DNA of 64,000 nucleotides from Kitasatospora sp. NA04385 (GTDB lineage Bacteria; Actinomycetota; Actinomycetes; Streptomycetales; Streptomycetaceae), in contig NZ_CP054919.1 of assembly GCF_013364235.1 (NCBI RefSeq), positions 5,178,267-5,242,266 on the forward strand, in the 5' to 3' direction. Under the pieces are notes generated by a model. That model worked only from the letters and a program-made list of their open reading frames with translations, did not search any database and was not told the DNA's origin. The position numbers and the translations under genes were made by a program. Of the stretch, positions 25,130 through 40,604 are shown piece after piece (position 1 is the first letter of the stretch; each line of letters begins with the position of its first letter).

Positions 25130-26364
25130 CCGGCGACGACCGTCCGGCCGTCCCCGGCCCGCGGCACGCGGTGCCCCGGGAGGGCGTGCGGGCCCGGCTG
25201 CGCGGCCGGGCGCTGGCGATCGCCGCCGTGCCGACCGCGCTGCTGGTCGGCGCCGCCTACGCGCCCACGCTGGCGGTCGCCGCCGACCCGCAGACCGGCA
25301 GCTGCGCCCCGGACACGGTGCTGGAGGAGACGCCCGTCCCGAAGAGCCAGATCAAGGTGCTGCCGGACTCCTCGGTGTCGCAGGCCGCGGCCGTCGGACA
25401 GGCACCCGCGGGCAGCGCCGCCGCCGTCCCCGCGACGCTCACCGGCACCGGCGGCACCGCGCGGTCCGCCGTGTACACCGTGCCGAAGGCGGGCGCGGCC
25501 GCCACCGGCGGGGTGCAGCAGGCCGGGGTGATCGACGACTGGTGGAACGACCTGTTCCACCCGAGCCCCTCGCCGACCCCGACCCCCGCCCCGTCCGCGA
25601 AGCCGGCCCCGTCGGCCGACGCCGCGCCGTCCCCCGCGGCGACGCCCGCCCCGCCCGCGGCCGGCCGGGCCGCCGAGCAGCCCGCCGCCACGCCCTCGGC
25701 CGGGGCCCCGAGCGCCACCGTCCCGAGTACCACCGCCCCGAGCGCCACCGCCCCGAAGAGCGGCACGCCGAAGGCCGGTACCACCCCGTCCCCCTCGGCC
25801 TCCGCCTCGGCTTCGGCGGACCCGAACTGCCTGGTGAGCACCAAGGGCCTGCGGGCGAAGGCGGCCCCGTCGGGCCACGTGGTGCCGGACCAGAACTGGG
25901 TGCTGCACTCGACCCGGCTGTCGCTGCACGGCTCGGTGTTCAACGGCGTCTACGACGTCACCACGGAGAGCGGCACCAAGCGGGTGCTGAAGTTCACCAC
26001 CGACAGCGTCGACATCGAGAACCTCGACATGTCGACCATCCAGATCCCCGGCCTGACCTTCCACGTGAAGAGCCGTCAGGGGTCCACCTCGACCATGCGC
26101 AACGGCCCGGTCACCATGTACGTGGAGAGCCTGTCGGGCAACCTGGCGGCGGTCTACGGCCTGCCGATCCCGATCGACCTGGGGCAGATCACCCTCACCC
26201 CGGACACCCTGCCCAAGTGGCTGTGGGACCTGCTGGGCGCGGTGCCGATCCCGCTGGACCTGACGCTGACCAACGCCAAGGCGGTGCAGGCGGGCCAGTT
26301 CGGCGGCGACCTGACCATCCCCGGCATGCGGCTGTTCAACGACAAGGAGCCGTACGACGGCTGA
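25126..26364 (+). CDS. Secreted Pro/Ser/Thr-rich protein of the DUF6230/DUF6114 operon
   Basis: A 412-residue exported protein. The N-terminal segment ALAIAAVPTALLVGAAYAPTLAVAA is a signal sequence. Residues from about 145 to 230 are a low-complexity Pro/Ala/Ser/Thr linker typical of cell-wall-spanning regions. The C-terminal 170 residues form a beta-rich domain with the block LKFTTDSVDIENLDMSTIQIPG, like the DUF6230 fold. GTG start overlapping the DUF6114 stop (GTGA), with GAGGGGGAG upstream. Function unknown; an envelope or spore-surface role is possible. Confidence 0.82.
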   Translation: MTGDDRPAVPGPRHAVPREGVRARLRGRALAIAAVPTALLVGAAYAPTLAVAADPQTGSCAPDTVLEETPVPKSQIKVLPDSSVSQAAAVGQAPAGSAAAVPATLTGTGGTARSAVYTVPKAGAAATGGVQQAGVIDDWWNDLFHPSPSPTPTPAPSAKPAPSADAAPSPAATPAPPAAGRAAEQPAATPSAGAPSATVPSTTAPSATAPKSGTPKAGTTPSPSASASASADPNCLVSTKGLRAKAAPSGHVVPDQNWVLHSTRLSLHGSVFNGVYDVTTESGTKRVLKFTTDSVDIENLDMSTIQIPGLTFHVKSRQGSTSTMRNGPVTMYVESLSGNLAAVYGLPIPIDLGQITLTPDTLPKWLWDLLGAVPIPLDLTLTNAKAVQAGQFGGDLTIPGMRLFNDKEPYDG

Positions 26365-26386
26365 CCCGCCGTCGGCTCCACCGCAG

Positions 26387-26433
26387 AGCCCGCAGGGGCG
26401 GGACCCGGTCCTCGGGTCCCGCCCCTGCGGGCT
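26387..26433. terminator. Bidirectional terminator between the DUF6230 operon and pyk
   Basis: A perfect 21-base stem (26387-26407 with 26413-26433) with a 5-base loop, lying between two convergent stops at 26364 and 26457. It can serve both transcripts and is the strongest hairpin in the window. Confidence 0.88.
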
Positions 26434-26456
26434 TCTCACTGCGGGTCGCGCGGCGC

Positions 26457-27887
26457 TCAGTCCTCCGAGCGGGCGCCCAGGTGGTGCACCTGCACCATGT
26501 TGGTGGTGCCCGGGATGCCGACCGGCACGCCGGCCGTGACGATCACGGTGTCGCCCTCGGCGAGGCGGCCCATCTTGAGCAGCTCGCGGTCGACCTGCTC
26601 GACCATCTCGTCGGTGGTGGCGACCTGCTCCGAGACGTACGCCTCGACGCCCCAGCTCAGCGAGAGCTGGTTGCGGGTGGCGACGTCCGGGGTGAAGGCG
26701 ATCACCGGGATCGGCGAGCGGTAGCGGGACAGCCGGCGGGCGGTGTCACCGGACTTGGTGAACGCGACCAGCGCCTTGCCGTCGAGGAAGTCGCCCAGCT
26801 CGCACGCGGCGCGGGCGACCGAGCCGCCCTGGGTGCGCGGCTTGCGGCCCGGGTTGAGCGGCTGGAGGCCCTGCGAGAGCAGCTCCTCCTCGGCCTTCTC
26901 GGCGATCTTGCTCATGGTCTTGACGGTCTCGACCGGGTACTTGCCGACGCTCGACTCGGCGGACAGCATGACCGCGTCCGCGCCGTCCAGGATGGCGTTG
27001 GCGACGTCGGAGACCTCGGCGCGGGTGGGGCGCGAGGCGTGGATCATCGACTCCATCATCTGGGTGGCGACGATGACCGGCTTGGCGTTGCGGCGGGCCA
27101 GGGTGACCAGCTGCTTCTGGACCAGCGGCACCTTCTCCAGCGGGTACTCGACGGCGAGGTCGCCGCGGGCCACCATGATCGCGTCGAAGGCGAGGACGAT
27201 CTCCTCCATGGCCTCGACGGCCTGGGGCTTCTCGATCTTGGCGATGACCGGCACACGAATGCCGACCTCGTCCATGACCTTGTGCACGTCGTCGATGTCC
27301 GCGGCGTTGCGGACGAAGGACAGCGCGACCATGTCGACGCCCAGCTGGAGGGCGAAGCGCAGGTCGTCCTTGTCCTTCTCGGACAGCGCGGGGACGTTCA
27401 CCGCCGCGCCGGGCAGGTTGATGCCCTTGTTGTTGGAGAGCACACCGCCCTCGACCACCACGGTCTTCACCCGCGGGCCGTCGACGCTGACGACCTCCAG
27501 GGCGATGACGCCGTCGTTGATCAGGATCGGGTCGCCGGGCTGCACGTCGCCGGGCAGGCCCTTGTAGGTGGTGCCGCAGATGTGCTGGTCACCGGGGACG
27601 TCCTCGGTGGTGATGGTGAACGTGTCGCCGTTGTCAACGGTCACCGGACCGTTGGCGAAGGTCGCCAGACGGATCTTGGGGCCCTGCAGGTCGGCCAGCA
27701 CACCGATGGTGCGGCCGGTGTCCTCCGAGACCTGGCGGACGCGGCGGTACCGGTCCTCGTGCTCGGAGTGGGAGCCGTGGCTCATGTTGAGGCGGGCGAC
27801 GTTCATGCCCGCTTCGACGATGGCCTTCAGCTGTTCGTAGGAGTCCGTCGCGGGACCCAGGGTGCAGACAATTTTCGCTCGGCGCAT
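26457..27887 (-). CDS. pyk: Pyruvate kinase
   Basis: Converts phosphoenolpyruvate and ADP to pyruvate and ATP, the last step of glycolysis. The 476-residue length is normal. Active-site motifs are ARLNMSHGSH, GVLADLQGPKIR, the signature VIAKIEKPQAVE, IMVARGDLAVE and ATQMMESMIHASRPTRAEVSDVANAILDG. A C-terminal allosteric domain is present. The ATG is preceded by TAGACT with 7 bases between and no good Shine-Dalgarno, so it may be leaderless. ackA-pta are next upstream on the same strand. Confidence 0.97.
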   Translation of the reverse strand: MRRAKIVCTLGPATDSYEQLKAIVEAGMNVARLNMSHGSHSEHEDRYRRVRQVSEDTGRTIGVLADLQGPKIRLATFANGPVTVDNGDTFTITTEDVPGDQHICGTTYKGLPGDVQPGDPILINDGVIALEVVSVDGPRVKTVVVEGGVLSNNKGINLPGAAVNVPALSEKDKDDLRFALQLGVDMVALSFVRNAADIDDVHKVMDEVGIRVPVIAKIEKPQAVEAMEEIVLAFDAIMVARGDLAVEYPLEKVPLVQKQLVTLARRNAKPVIVATQMMESMIHASRPTRAEVSDVANAILDGADAVMLSAESSVGKYPVETVKTMSKIAEKAEEELLSQGLQPLNPGRKPRTQGGSVARAACELGDFLDGKALVAFTKSGDTARRLSRYRSPIPVIAFTPDVATRNQLSLSWGVEAYVSEQVATTDEMVEQVDRELLKMGRLAEGDTVIVTAGVPVGIPGTTNMVQVHHLGARSED

Positions 27888-27999
27888 ATCCGTCAGTCTA
27901 TCCGTTCGTGTTATCGGTGCATTCAGCTCGAATCGTCAGATATCGCCAACGAACATTCCGAGGGGTGGGATACTGACGGGTAGTCATCCCGCGCCGGAC

Positions 28000-29205
28000 C
28001 TACACCGCGCGGACCAGCGCGAACGCCTGCTGGGCGATCTCCAGCTCCTCGTCGGTCGGCACCACGGCGACGGTGACCCGCGAGTAGGACGGAGAGACCG
28101 TCCGGGCGTCCCGCGAGCGCACCGCGTTCAGCTCCGGGTCGACCGAAATGCCCAGCTCCTCCAGGTTGGCACAGACCGCGGCCCGCACCTCGGCGGAGTT
28201 CTCCCCGACACCCGCGGTGAACGCCACCGCGTCCACCCGGCCCAGCACCGCGTAGTACCCGCCCAGGTAGCGGCGGATCCGGTGCACGTACGAGTCGAAC
28301 GCCAGCTTGGCGTCCTCCTCCCCGTCCTGGGCCCGGCGCACCACCTCGCGCATGTCGTTGTCCCCGCACAGGCCCAGCAGGCCGCTGCGCCGGTTCAGCA
28401 GGTCGTCGATCTCGTCGACGCTCATCCCGCCCACCCGGTGCAGGTGGAACACCAGGCCCGGGTCCACGTCGCCCGACCGGGTGCCCATCACCAGGCCCTC
28501 CAGCGGGGTCAGGCCCATCGAGGTCTCCACGCACACCCCGCCCGCCACCGCCGAGGCCGAGGCGCCGTTGCCCAGGTGCAGCACGATCACGTTCAGCTCC
28601 GCCGGGTCCCGGCCGAGCAGCCGGGCGGTGGCCCGCGAGACGTACTGGTGCGAGGTGCCGTGGAAGCCGTAGCGGCGCACCCGGTGCTCGTCGGCGGTCT
28701 TCCGGTCGATCGCGTAGCGGGCCGCGTGCTCGGGCAGCGTGGCGTGGAACGCGGTGTCGAACACCGCGACCTGCGGCAGGTCCGGGCGCAGCGACCGGGC
28801 CACCTCGATGCCGGTGATGTTCGCCGGGTTGTGCAGCGGCGCGACCGGGATCAGCCGGCGGATCTCGGCCAGCACCGCGTCGGTGACCAGCGTCGGCCGG
28901 GTGAAGCGCAGCCCGCCGTGCACCACCCGGTGACCGATCGCCGCCAGCTCCGGCGAGTCCAGGCCCATCAGGTCCGCGGCCAGTTCCTCGGCGACCGCCG
29001 TCAGCGCCGCGTCGTGCCCGCCGAAGCGGCGCAGCCGCTCGCGCGGCTCCCCGGTCAGCGGCAGGTGCAGCAGCCGGCCCCGCTCCTCGCCGATCCGCTC
29101 CACCAGGCCGGACGCCAGCTTCGAGCCGTCCAGCATGTCGATCAGCTGGTACTTCACCGAGGACGACCCGGCGTTCAGCACCAGGACACGGGTACCGGTG
29201 GTCAC
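28000..29205 (-). CDS. ackA: Acetate kinase
   Basis: Transfers phosphate between acetyl phosphate and ADP. The 401-residue product has VLVLNAGSSSVKYQL at the N-terminus, the second signature IGHRVVHGGLRFT, the active-site RYGFHGTSHQYV, VLHLGNGASASAV and the C-terminal FTAGVGENSAEVR. The GTG at 29205 overlaps the pta stop (GTGA) and follows AGGAGG, so the two are translationally coupled in the order pta-ackA. The separate gap before pyk (112 bases) holds the pyk promoter. Confidence 0.97.
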   Translation of the reverse strand: MTTGTRVLVLNAGSSSVKYQLIDMLDGSKLASGLVERIGEERGRLLHLPLTGEPRERLRRFGGHDAALTAVAEELAADLMGLDSPELAAIGHRVVHGGLRFTRPTLVTDAVLAEIRRLIPVAPLHNPANITGIEVARSLRPDLPQVAVFDTAFHATLPEHAARYAIDRKTADEHRVRRYGFHGTSHQYVSRATARLLGRDPAELNVIVLHLGNGASASAVAGGVCVETSMGLTPLEGLVMGTRSGDVDPGLVFHLHRVGGMSVDEIDDLLNRRSGLLGLCGDNDMREVVRRAQDGEEDAKLAFDSYVHRIRRYLGGYYAVLGRVDAVAFTAGVGENSAEVRAAVCANLEELGISVDPELNAVRSRDARTVSPSYSRVTVAVVPTDEELEIAQQAFALVRAV

Positions 29206-31355
29206 TGTGCGCCTCCTGCGGCGGGGGTCTCGACGGCGGGCCGGGCTTCGGCGGTCTGGGACTGGATCGCGGTGATCGCCACGGTGCTCACGATGTCCTC
29301 CACCAGGGCGCCCCGGGACAGGTCGTTCACCGGCTTGTTCAGGCCCTGCAGCACCGGCCCGACCGCGATCGCCCCGGCCGAGCGCTGCACCGCCTTGTAC
29401 GTGTTGTTGCCGGTGTTCAGGTCCGGGAAGACCAGCACGGTGGCCCGCCCGGCCACCGCCGAGCCGGGCAGCTTGGTCGCCGCGACGCGCGCGTCCACCG
29501 CCGCGTCGTACTGGATCGGGCCCTCCACCAGCAGGTCCGGCCGCAGCTCCCGGACCAGCTCGGTCGCCGTGCGGACCTTGTCCACGTCCGCGCCGGAGCC
29601 CGAGGCGCCGGTCGAGTACGACAGCATCGCCACCCGCGGCTCCACCCCGAACTGGGCCGCCGTCTCCGCCGACTGGATCGCGATGTCGGCCAGCTGCCGG
29701 GCGTCCGGGTCCGGGTTGACCGCGCAGTCGCCGTACACCAGCACCCGGTCGGCCAGGCACATGAAGAACACCGAGGAGACGATCGCCGCCCCCGGCGAGG
29801 TCTTGATCACCTCGAAGGCCGGGCGGATGGTCGCCGCGGTCGAGTGCACCGCGCCCGAGACCATGCCGTCCGCGATGCCCTCCTGCACCATCAGGGTGCC
29901 GAAGTACGAGACGTCGGTGACCACGTCCAGCGCCCGCTCCACCGTCATGCCCTTGTGCGCCCGGGCCTTCGCGTACAGCTCGGCGAAGCGCTGGCGCAGC
30001 GGGCTGGCCGCCGGGTCGACGATCCGGGCCTGCGCGCCCGCGTCGCCGGGCTGCGGGAGCTCGATGCCCAGCGCGGCGATCCTGCGGTGCACCGCGTCCG
30101 GGTCGCCGAGCAGGGTCAGGTCGCAGATGTTGCGGCGCAGCAGCACCTCGGCGGCGCGCAGCACCCGGTCCTCGGTGCCCTCCGGCAGCACGATGTGCCT
30201 GCGGTCCGCGCGGGCCCGCTCCAGCAGCGCGTGCTCGAACATCATCGGGGTCACCCGCTCGGACCGGCTCAGCTCGATCCGGCTGGTCAACTCGACGGTG
30301 TCCACGTGCAGTTCGAACAGGCCCAGGGCGATCTCGGCCTTCCGCGGGCTGTTCGGGCCGATCCGGCCCTCCAGGTGGGTGAGCGCCGCCGCGGTCAGCC
30401 AGGAGCCCTCGGCCACCTCCGCCACCGGCGTCCCCGGGGCCAGCCGGGAGGCCAGCGCCATCACGTTCGGGCCCGGGTGCTGACCGAGCGTCAGCAGCAC
30501 CCCGGCGATCGGCGGGGAGCCCGCCGCGTGCGCCGCCAGGGACCCGATCACCAGGTCCGCCCGGTCGCCCGGGGTCACCACCAGCGCCCCCTCGGTCAGC
30601 GCGTTCAGGAAGGTCGGCAGCATCGCCCCGCCGAACACGAAGTTCCGCACGTCCCGGGACAGGCCCGCCGCGTCACCCAGCAGCACCGTCGCGCCGGTCG
30701 CCTCCACCAGCTGCGCCACCGTCGGCGCGGCCAGCGCCGGCTCCTCCGGGATCACGTACACCGGCACCGGCAGCTTCTCGGTCAGCGTCCGCTGCACCTG
30801 CTGCTTGGCCCCCGGGCGGACCCGGTTGGCCACCATCGCCAGGATCGAGCACCCCAGGTCCCGGTAGGCCCGGTGCGCGTTGCGCACCTCCGCGACCACC
30901 GCCTGCGGGTCCTCGTGCCGGCCGCCGACCACCGGCAGCACGCCCGCCCCGAACTCGTTCGCCAGCCGGGCGTTGAAGGCCAGTTCGTCCGGGATGTTGG
31001 TCTCCGAGAAGTCGGTGCCCAGCACCAGCACCGCCTGGCAGCGCCGCTCCAGCTGGTGGAACCGGTCCACCAGCGCCGAGACCAGCTCGTCCTGCCCGTG
31101 CGCGGCCTGCAGCGCCGCCGCCTCGTCGTAGGTCAGCCCGTACAGCTCCGACACCGGCAGGTCCACCCGGTACCTGCTGCGCAGCAGCTCCACCACGTGG
31201 TCGCTGCCGCCCTCGCCGCCGTCCGGCCCGTGCACCAGCGGGCGGAACACGCCCACCCGGTCCACCTGACGGGTGAGCAGTTCCATGACCCCGAGCTCCA
31301 CGGCCTGTCGGCCGTCCCCCCGGTCGATCCCGGTCACGTACACGCTGCTCGCCAC
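29202..31355 (-). CDS. pta: Phosphate acetyltransferase, long form
   Basis: Interconverts acetyl-CoA and acetyl phosphate. The 717-residue length shows the long, three-domain form: an N-terminal P-loop-like domain (VYVTGIDRGDGRQAVELGV, a degenerate P-loop), a DRTGG domain (NFVFGGAMLPTFLNALTEGALVVTPGDRADL), and the catalytic C-terminal domain (HIVLPEGTEDRVLRAAE, DGMVSGAVHSTAATIRPAFE, FPDLNTGNNTYKAVQRSAGA). The N-terminal P-loop lacks the usual GKS, so nucleotide binding is doubtful. GTG start with GGAGAG upstream. It is first in the pta-ackA operon. Confidence 0.95.
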   Translation of the reverse strand: MASSVYVTGIDRGDGRQAVELGVMELLTRQVDRVGVFRPLVHGPDGGEGGSDHVVELLRSRYRVDLPVSELYGLTYDEAAALQAAHGQDELVSALVDRFHQLERRCQAVLVLGTDFSETNIPDELAFNARLANEFGAGVLPVVGGRHEDPQAVVAEVRNAHRAYRDLGCSILAMVANRVRPGAKQQVQRTLTEKLPVPVYVIPEEPALAAPTVAQLVEATGATVLLGDAAGLSRDVRNFVFGGAMLPTFLNALTEGALVVTPGDRADLVIGSLAAHAAGSPPIAGVLLTLGQHPGPNVMALASRLAPGTPVAEVAEGSWLTAAALTHLEGRIGPNSPRKAEIALGLFELHVDTVELTSRIELSRSERVTPMMFEHALLERARADRRHIVLPEGTEDRVLRAAEVLLRRNICDLTLLGDPDAVHRRIAALGIELPQPGDAGAQARIVDPAASPLRQRFAELYAKARAHKGMTVERALDVVTDVSYFGTLMVQEGIADGMVSGAVHSTAATIRPAFEVIKTSPGAAIVSSVFFMCLADRVLVYGDCAVNPDPDARQLADIAIQSAETAAQFGVEPRVAMLSYSTGASGSGADVDKVRTATELVRELRPDLLVEGPIQYDAAVDARVAATKLPGSAVAGRATVLVFPDLNTGNNTYKAVQRSAGAIAVGPVLQGLNKPVNDLSRGALVEDIVSTVAITAIQSQTAEARPAVETPAAGGAQ

Positions 31356-31372
31356 GGTGGAGCTCTCCGTCC

Positions 31373-31404
31373 GGTCGTCCCGGGCTGCGGTCGTCCCGGG
31401 CTGC
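31373..31404. repeat. Exact 16-bp tandem duplication upstream of pta
   Basis: GGTCGTCCCGGGCTGC occurs twice head to tail at 31373-31388 and 31389-31404, 18 bases before the pta start codon, within the presumed leader or promoter. It is a recent duplication, since the copies are identical. Confidence 0.8.
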
Positions 31405-31498
31405 GGTCATACCGACCATACCGTCGGACAACACGGGGAACTCGCTCGCGGCGCCGCGGCTACCGCCGCACGGGTCGGCGGGGGGAGGGGGGGAGGGG

Positions 31499-31529
31499 CG
31501 CCACCGCCGGGCGCCGCCCGGCGGTGGCG
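31499..31529 (-). terminator. Terminator of the glgE-treS-mak-glgB gene set
   Basis: A perfect 14-base stem (31499-31512 with 31516-31529) with a 3-base loop begins five bases past the glgB stop and is followed on the minus strand by a long pyrimidine run. It separates glgB from pta. Confidence 0.78.
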
Positions 31530-31534
31530 GGGGC

Positions 31535-33990
<2,456 letters not shown>

Positions 33991-34109
33991 GGCGGAATCC
34001 TCCAGGATCGGGTGCCTTGCGCGGGGACGCGGGAGTCGTGGGTCGACGGCGGTGCGGGTGGGGCCGGGGGTGCTGGGTGGGGGGTCCCGGGTGGTGCGGG
34101 CGAGACGGT

Positions 34110-34141
34110 CCGCCCGGCCGCCCCGCGGGGCGGCCGGGCGG
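34110..34141. terminator. Perfect 32-bp palindrome after mak
   Basis: The two 16-base arms (34110-34125 and 34126-34141) are exactly complementary with no loop, starting five bases past the mak stop. Transcribed, it would fold as a very stable hairpin and may attenuate read-through into glgB. Confidence 0.65.
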
Positions 34142-34145
34142 CGGA

Positions 34146-35636
34146 TCAGACGGAGTCGGCCAGGCGGTTGATCGCCGCCAGCGGGATCGGTAGCCAGCTC
34201 GGCCGGTGCCTGGCCTCGTACACCACCTCGTACACCGCCTTGTCGATCTCCAGGGCGCGCATCAGCTCCGGCGTGCCCGCCGGGTCGAGGCCGCCGCCCG
34301 CGGTGTAGCCGGCGCAGTACGCGGCCCGGTTGCGGGCGGCCCAGGCGGAGGCCAGCAGGGCGAGCTCCGGGTCCTGGCCGGGGGCGCCGGCCAGCAGGTG
34401 GGCGGCCGCGTAGTCGAAGGAGCGGAGCATCGCGGCGACGTCCCGCAGCGCGGGCTGCGGGAGGCGGCGCTCGGCCAGCGGCTTGGCCGGCTCGCCCTCG
34501 AAGTCCAGCAGCACCCAGCCCTGCGGGGTGCGCATCGCCTGGCCCAGGTGCAGGTCGCCGTGGATCCGCTGAACCGGCAGCCCGTCCAGGTGGGCCTCGG
34601 TGAGCTGCTGGAACGCGGCGCGCAGCGCCGGGCGGTAGCGCATCAGGCCGGGCACGGCGGTGACCGCCGAGTCCAGCCGGTCGGCCATCGCCCCGGCCAG
34701 CTCGTCGATCCGGGCCCGGTCCAGCCGGGCGGTGGGCATCGAGCGGGCCAGCACCCGGTGCACCTCGGCGGTGGCCCGGCCGAGCCGGTGCGCCTCGATC
34801 GCGAAGTTGCCGGGCGAGGGGTCGCCCTTGAGCCGGGCGACCTGGTCGAGGGCCAGCTCCCAGCCGTCCTCGGCGTCCGCCAGGTAGCGCTGGAGCAGGC
34901 CCAGGGTGGCCGGCTCGGAGCGCTCCAGCCGGCACTCGAACCAGGCGGCGACCCGGGGGATGCGGGTCGAGCCGGCCCGGGACAGCGCCAGCGAGAGTTC
35001 CAGGTCGGGGTTGGTGCCCGGACTGATCCGGCGGAACAGCTTGAGGATGAACTCGGTGTCGTAGATCACCGAGGAGTTGGACTGCTCGGCGGTGGACGCC
35101 CGCCCCGGCAGGTTGCCCGGCAGGCCGGGGCCCGGGGTGCGCCGGAACGACAGCGAGCCGAACCGGTCGCCGGTCGCCAGGTGCTCCAGCAGCCGCCCGG
35201 TCAGCTCCGGGTCGTGCACCGCGTCGTACAGCGTCGCCCCGTCGTAGGTGCCGCCCGTCAGCCGGCCCAGCACCGCCATCGGGCCGACCGAGGCCGGCTG
35301 CTCCGAGCGGATGCCCAGCAGCAGCTGGTAGACGTCCCCCGGGCCGGGGGAGGAGCCGCCGTACTCGACCCGCAGCAGCAGGTGCAGCAGGGCGGGGTCG
35401 CCGACCTGCAGCGGAGTGCCGACCACCGGGGTGAGCGCGGCGATCGGCCGGCCCTTGCCGGCGTACCAGCGCTGGGTGGGCAGCCACTCGGCGATCAGCG
35501 GCAGCGCCGCCTGGACCAGCTCGCTGACTCCGGCGGCGGTTCTCCGGACCCCCGGCGTGCGCGTTCCCACCGGCCCGGTGGCGGCGTCGGAGGGCTCACG
35601 GTGCACGTGGGCTTGAGAACGGGAGGGTTCGGACAT
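34146..35636 (-). CDS. mak: Maltokinase (trehalose-glycogen pathway)
   Basis: Phosphorylates maltose with ATP to maltose-1-phosphate, the donor for GlgE. The 496-residue product has the N-cap domain (LPLIAEWLPTQRWYAGKGR), a kinase-like fold with EFILKLFRRISPGTNPDLEL, catalytic loop RIHGDLHLGQAMRT and metal-binding WVLLDFEGEPAKPLAERR. A disordered 40-residue N-terminus precedes the fold. The ATG follows GGGAG. It sits between treS and glgB, the usual pep2 arrangement; here mak is separate from treS and not fused. Confidence 0.95.
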   Translation of the reverse strand: MSEPSRSQAHVHREPSDAATGPVGTRTPGVRRTAAGVSELVQAALPLIAEWLPTQRWYAGKGRPIAALTPVVGTPLQVGDPALLHLLLRVEYGGSSPGPGDVYQLLLGIRSEQPASVGPMAVLGRLTGGTYDGATLYDAVHDPELTGRLLEHLATGDRFGSLSFRRTPGPGLPGNLPGRASTAEQSNSSVIYDTEFILKLFRRISPGTNPDLELSLALSRAGSTRIPRVAAWFECRLERSEPATLGLLQRYLADAEDGWELALDQVARLKGDPSPGNFAIEAHRLGRATAEVHRVLARSMPTARLDRARIDELAGAMADRLDSAVTAVPGLMRYRPALRAAFQQLTEAHLDGLPVQRIHGDLHLGQAMRTPQGWVLLDFEGEPAKPLAERRLPQPALRDVAAMLRSFDYAAAHLLAGAPGQDPELALLASAWAARNRAAYCAGYTAGGGLDPAGTPELMRALEIDKAVYEVVYEARHRPSWLPIPLAAINRLADSV

Positions 35637-35802
35637 GACTCCCTTTCCCCGGAAGCGGGCGGCTGCCCGACGAATCGTGGCCGGGCCCAGCAGTCTTCCG
35701 GATTTCGGCGGCGCGGCGGCGACGGCACGCGAGCAGCGGCTCGGTGTCACGCCTTCGTGTGGGTGGCCGTTGGGCTGTTCTCCGTACGCGGTGGTGCGAA
35801 GA

Positions 35803-35842
35803 CCTCCGGGGGCGCGCGAGACTTCCCGCGCGCCCGCGGAGG
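35803..35842 (-). terminator. Hairpin between treS and mak
   Basis: A 16-base stem (35803-35818 with 35827-35842) with one mismatch and an 8-base loop lies about 65 bases beyond the treS stop. The rest of the 269-base gap shows no gene. A separate mak promoter is therefore plausible. Confidence 0.6.
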
Positions 35843-35905
35843 GTGACGTCCCGTTCGGGGCCTGAGGGATCGTTACTTCCTGGACGTGCTGAGGTGCTCC
35901 GGCCG

Positions 35906-39962
<4,057 letters not shown>

Positions 39963-40604
39963 GCCAATGCTCCTGCCCGAGATCGGCGGCAGCTCCCGCG
40001 GCAGCGGCGCCGCGGGAGTACCGGGAGGACTACAGGGGTGAGGAAGGACGTGCGACCGGAGCCTGCCCGCGCCGACGGCCCAGGCAGTCCCGCCCGCCGG
40101 TCGGCGGCCACGCGGCGGCGCGCCGAGCACGACGCACGTGTCCCGGCGCGCGTCGTTCGGTGCACGCCCCCCGCGTGACCCAACCCACCGGAAAACGACC
40201 GGGCAGGGAACAAGGACACGCGGGGACGCGGCGACTGGGGCCGAATGGGCTAAGGAATGTGAGGGTCCGTCGAACAAGGCATGCAGCGGCCGAGGCAGCA
40301 GGGGGCGACCACCCGATCGCGCACCAGCGGCACTCACGACCTTGTTGCATCCTCGCACCACCGGCAAGGGCTACGTGCGGGTAGGCGCGCGGTTTCAGCC
40401 GGTATGCAACGGTGAAACAGACACCCGAAACACCTCCGTCCCCAGAAGTTCACACCCGACGGCGCGTCTTTTCCTAGCGTGCGCCCCCTGCGCGCCGGGA
40501 TTTGCCACCACGCGCCCGGAACGATCTCAACACTGCTCCGAACGGGTGTGGCGCCTGCCGGTTGACGCTCCTTCAGGCGTGCGTCCGGGGCTACGCTCCA
40601 TGGC
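39963..40604. promoter_or_regulatory. Divergent promoter region between glgE and glgP
   Basis: 642 bases with no credible gene; the ORFs crossing it are Arg-rich shadows. It must hold the promoters of the glgE-treS and glgP transcripts. GTTGCAT (40344-40350) and ATGCAAC (40404-40410) are inverted 53 bases apart and could be half-sites or paired sites for a LacI/MalR-type regulator. TACGCT at 40592-40597 lies 7 bases before the glgP GTG. Confidence 0.45.

Noticed and set aside
26387..26433. The long perfect stem as an attachment site or insertion-sequence end
   Set aside because: It lies exactly between convergent stops, with no transposase nearby; a bidirectional terminator explains it.
39963..40604. 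Small genes in the glgE-glgP intergenic region
   Set aside because: All frames are Arg/Pro-rich, lack ribosome sites and are not consistent with codon bias.
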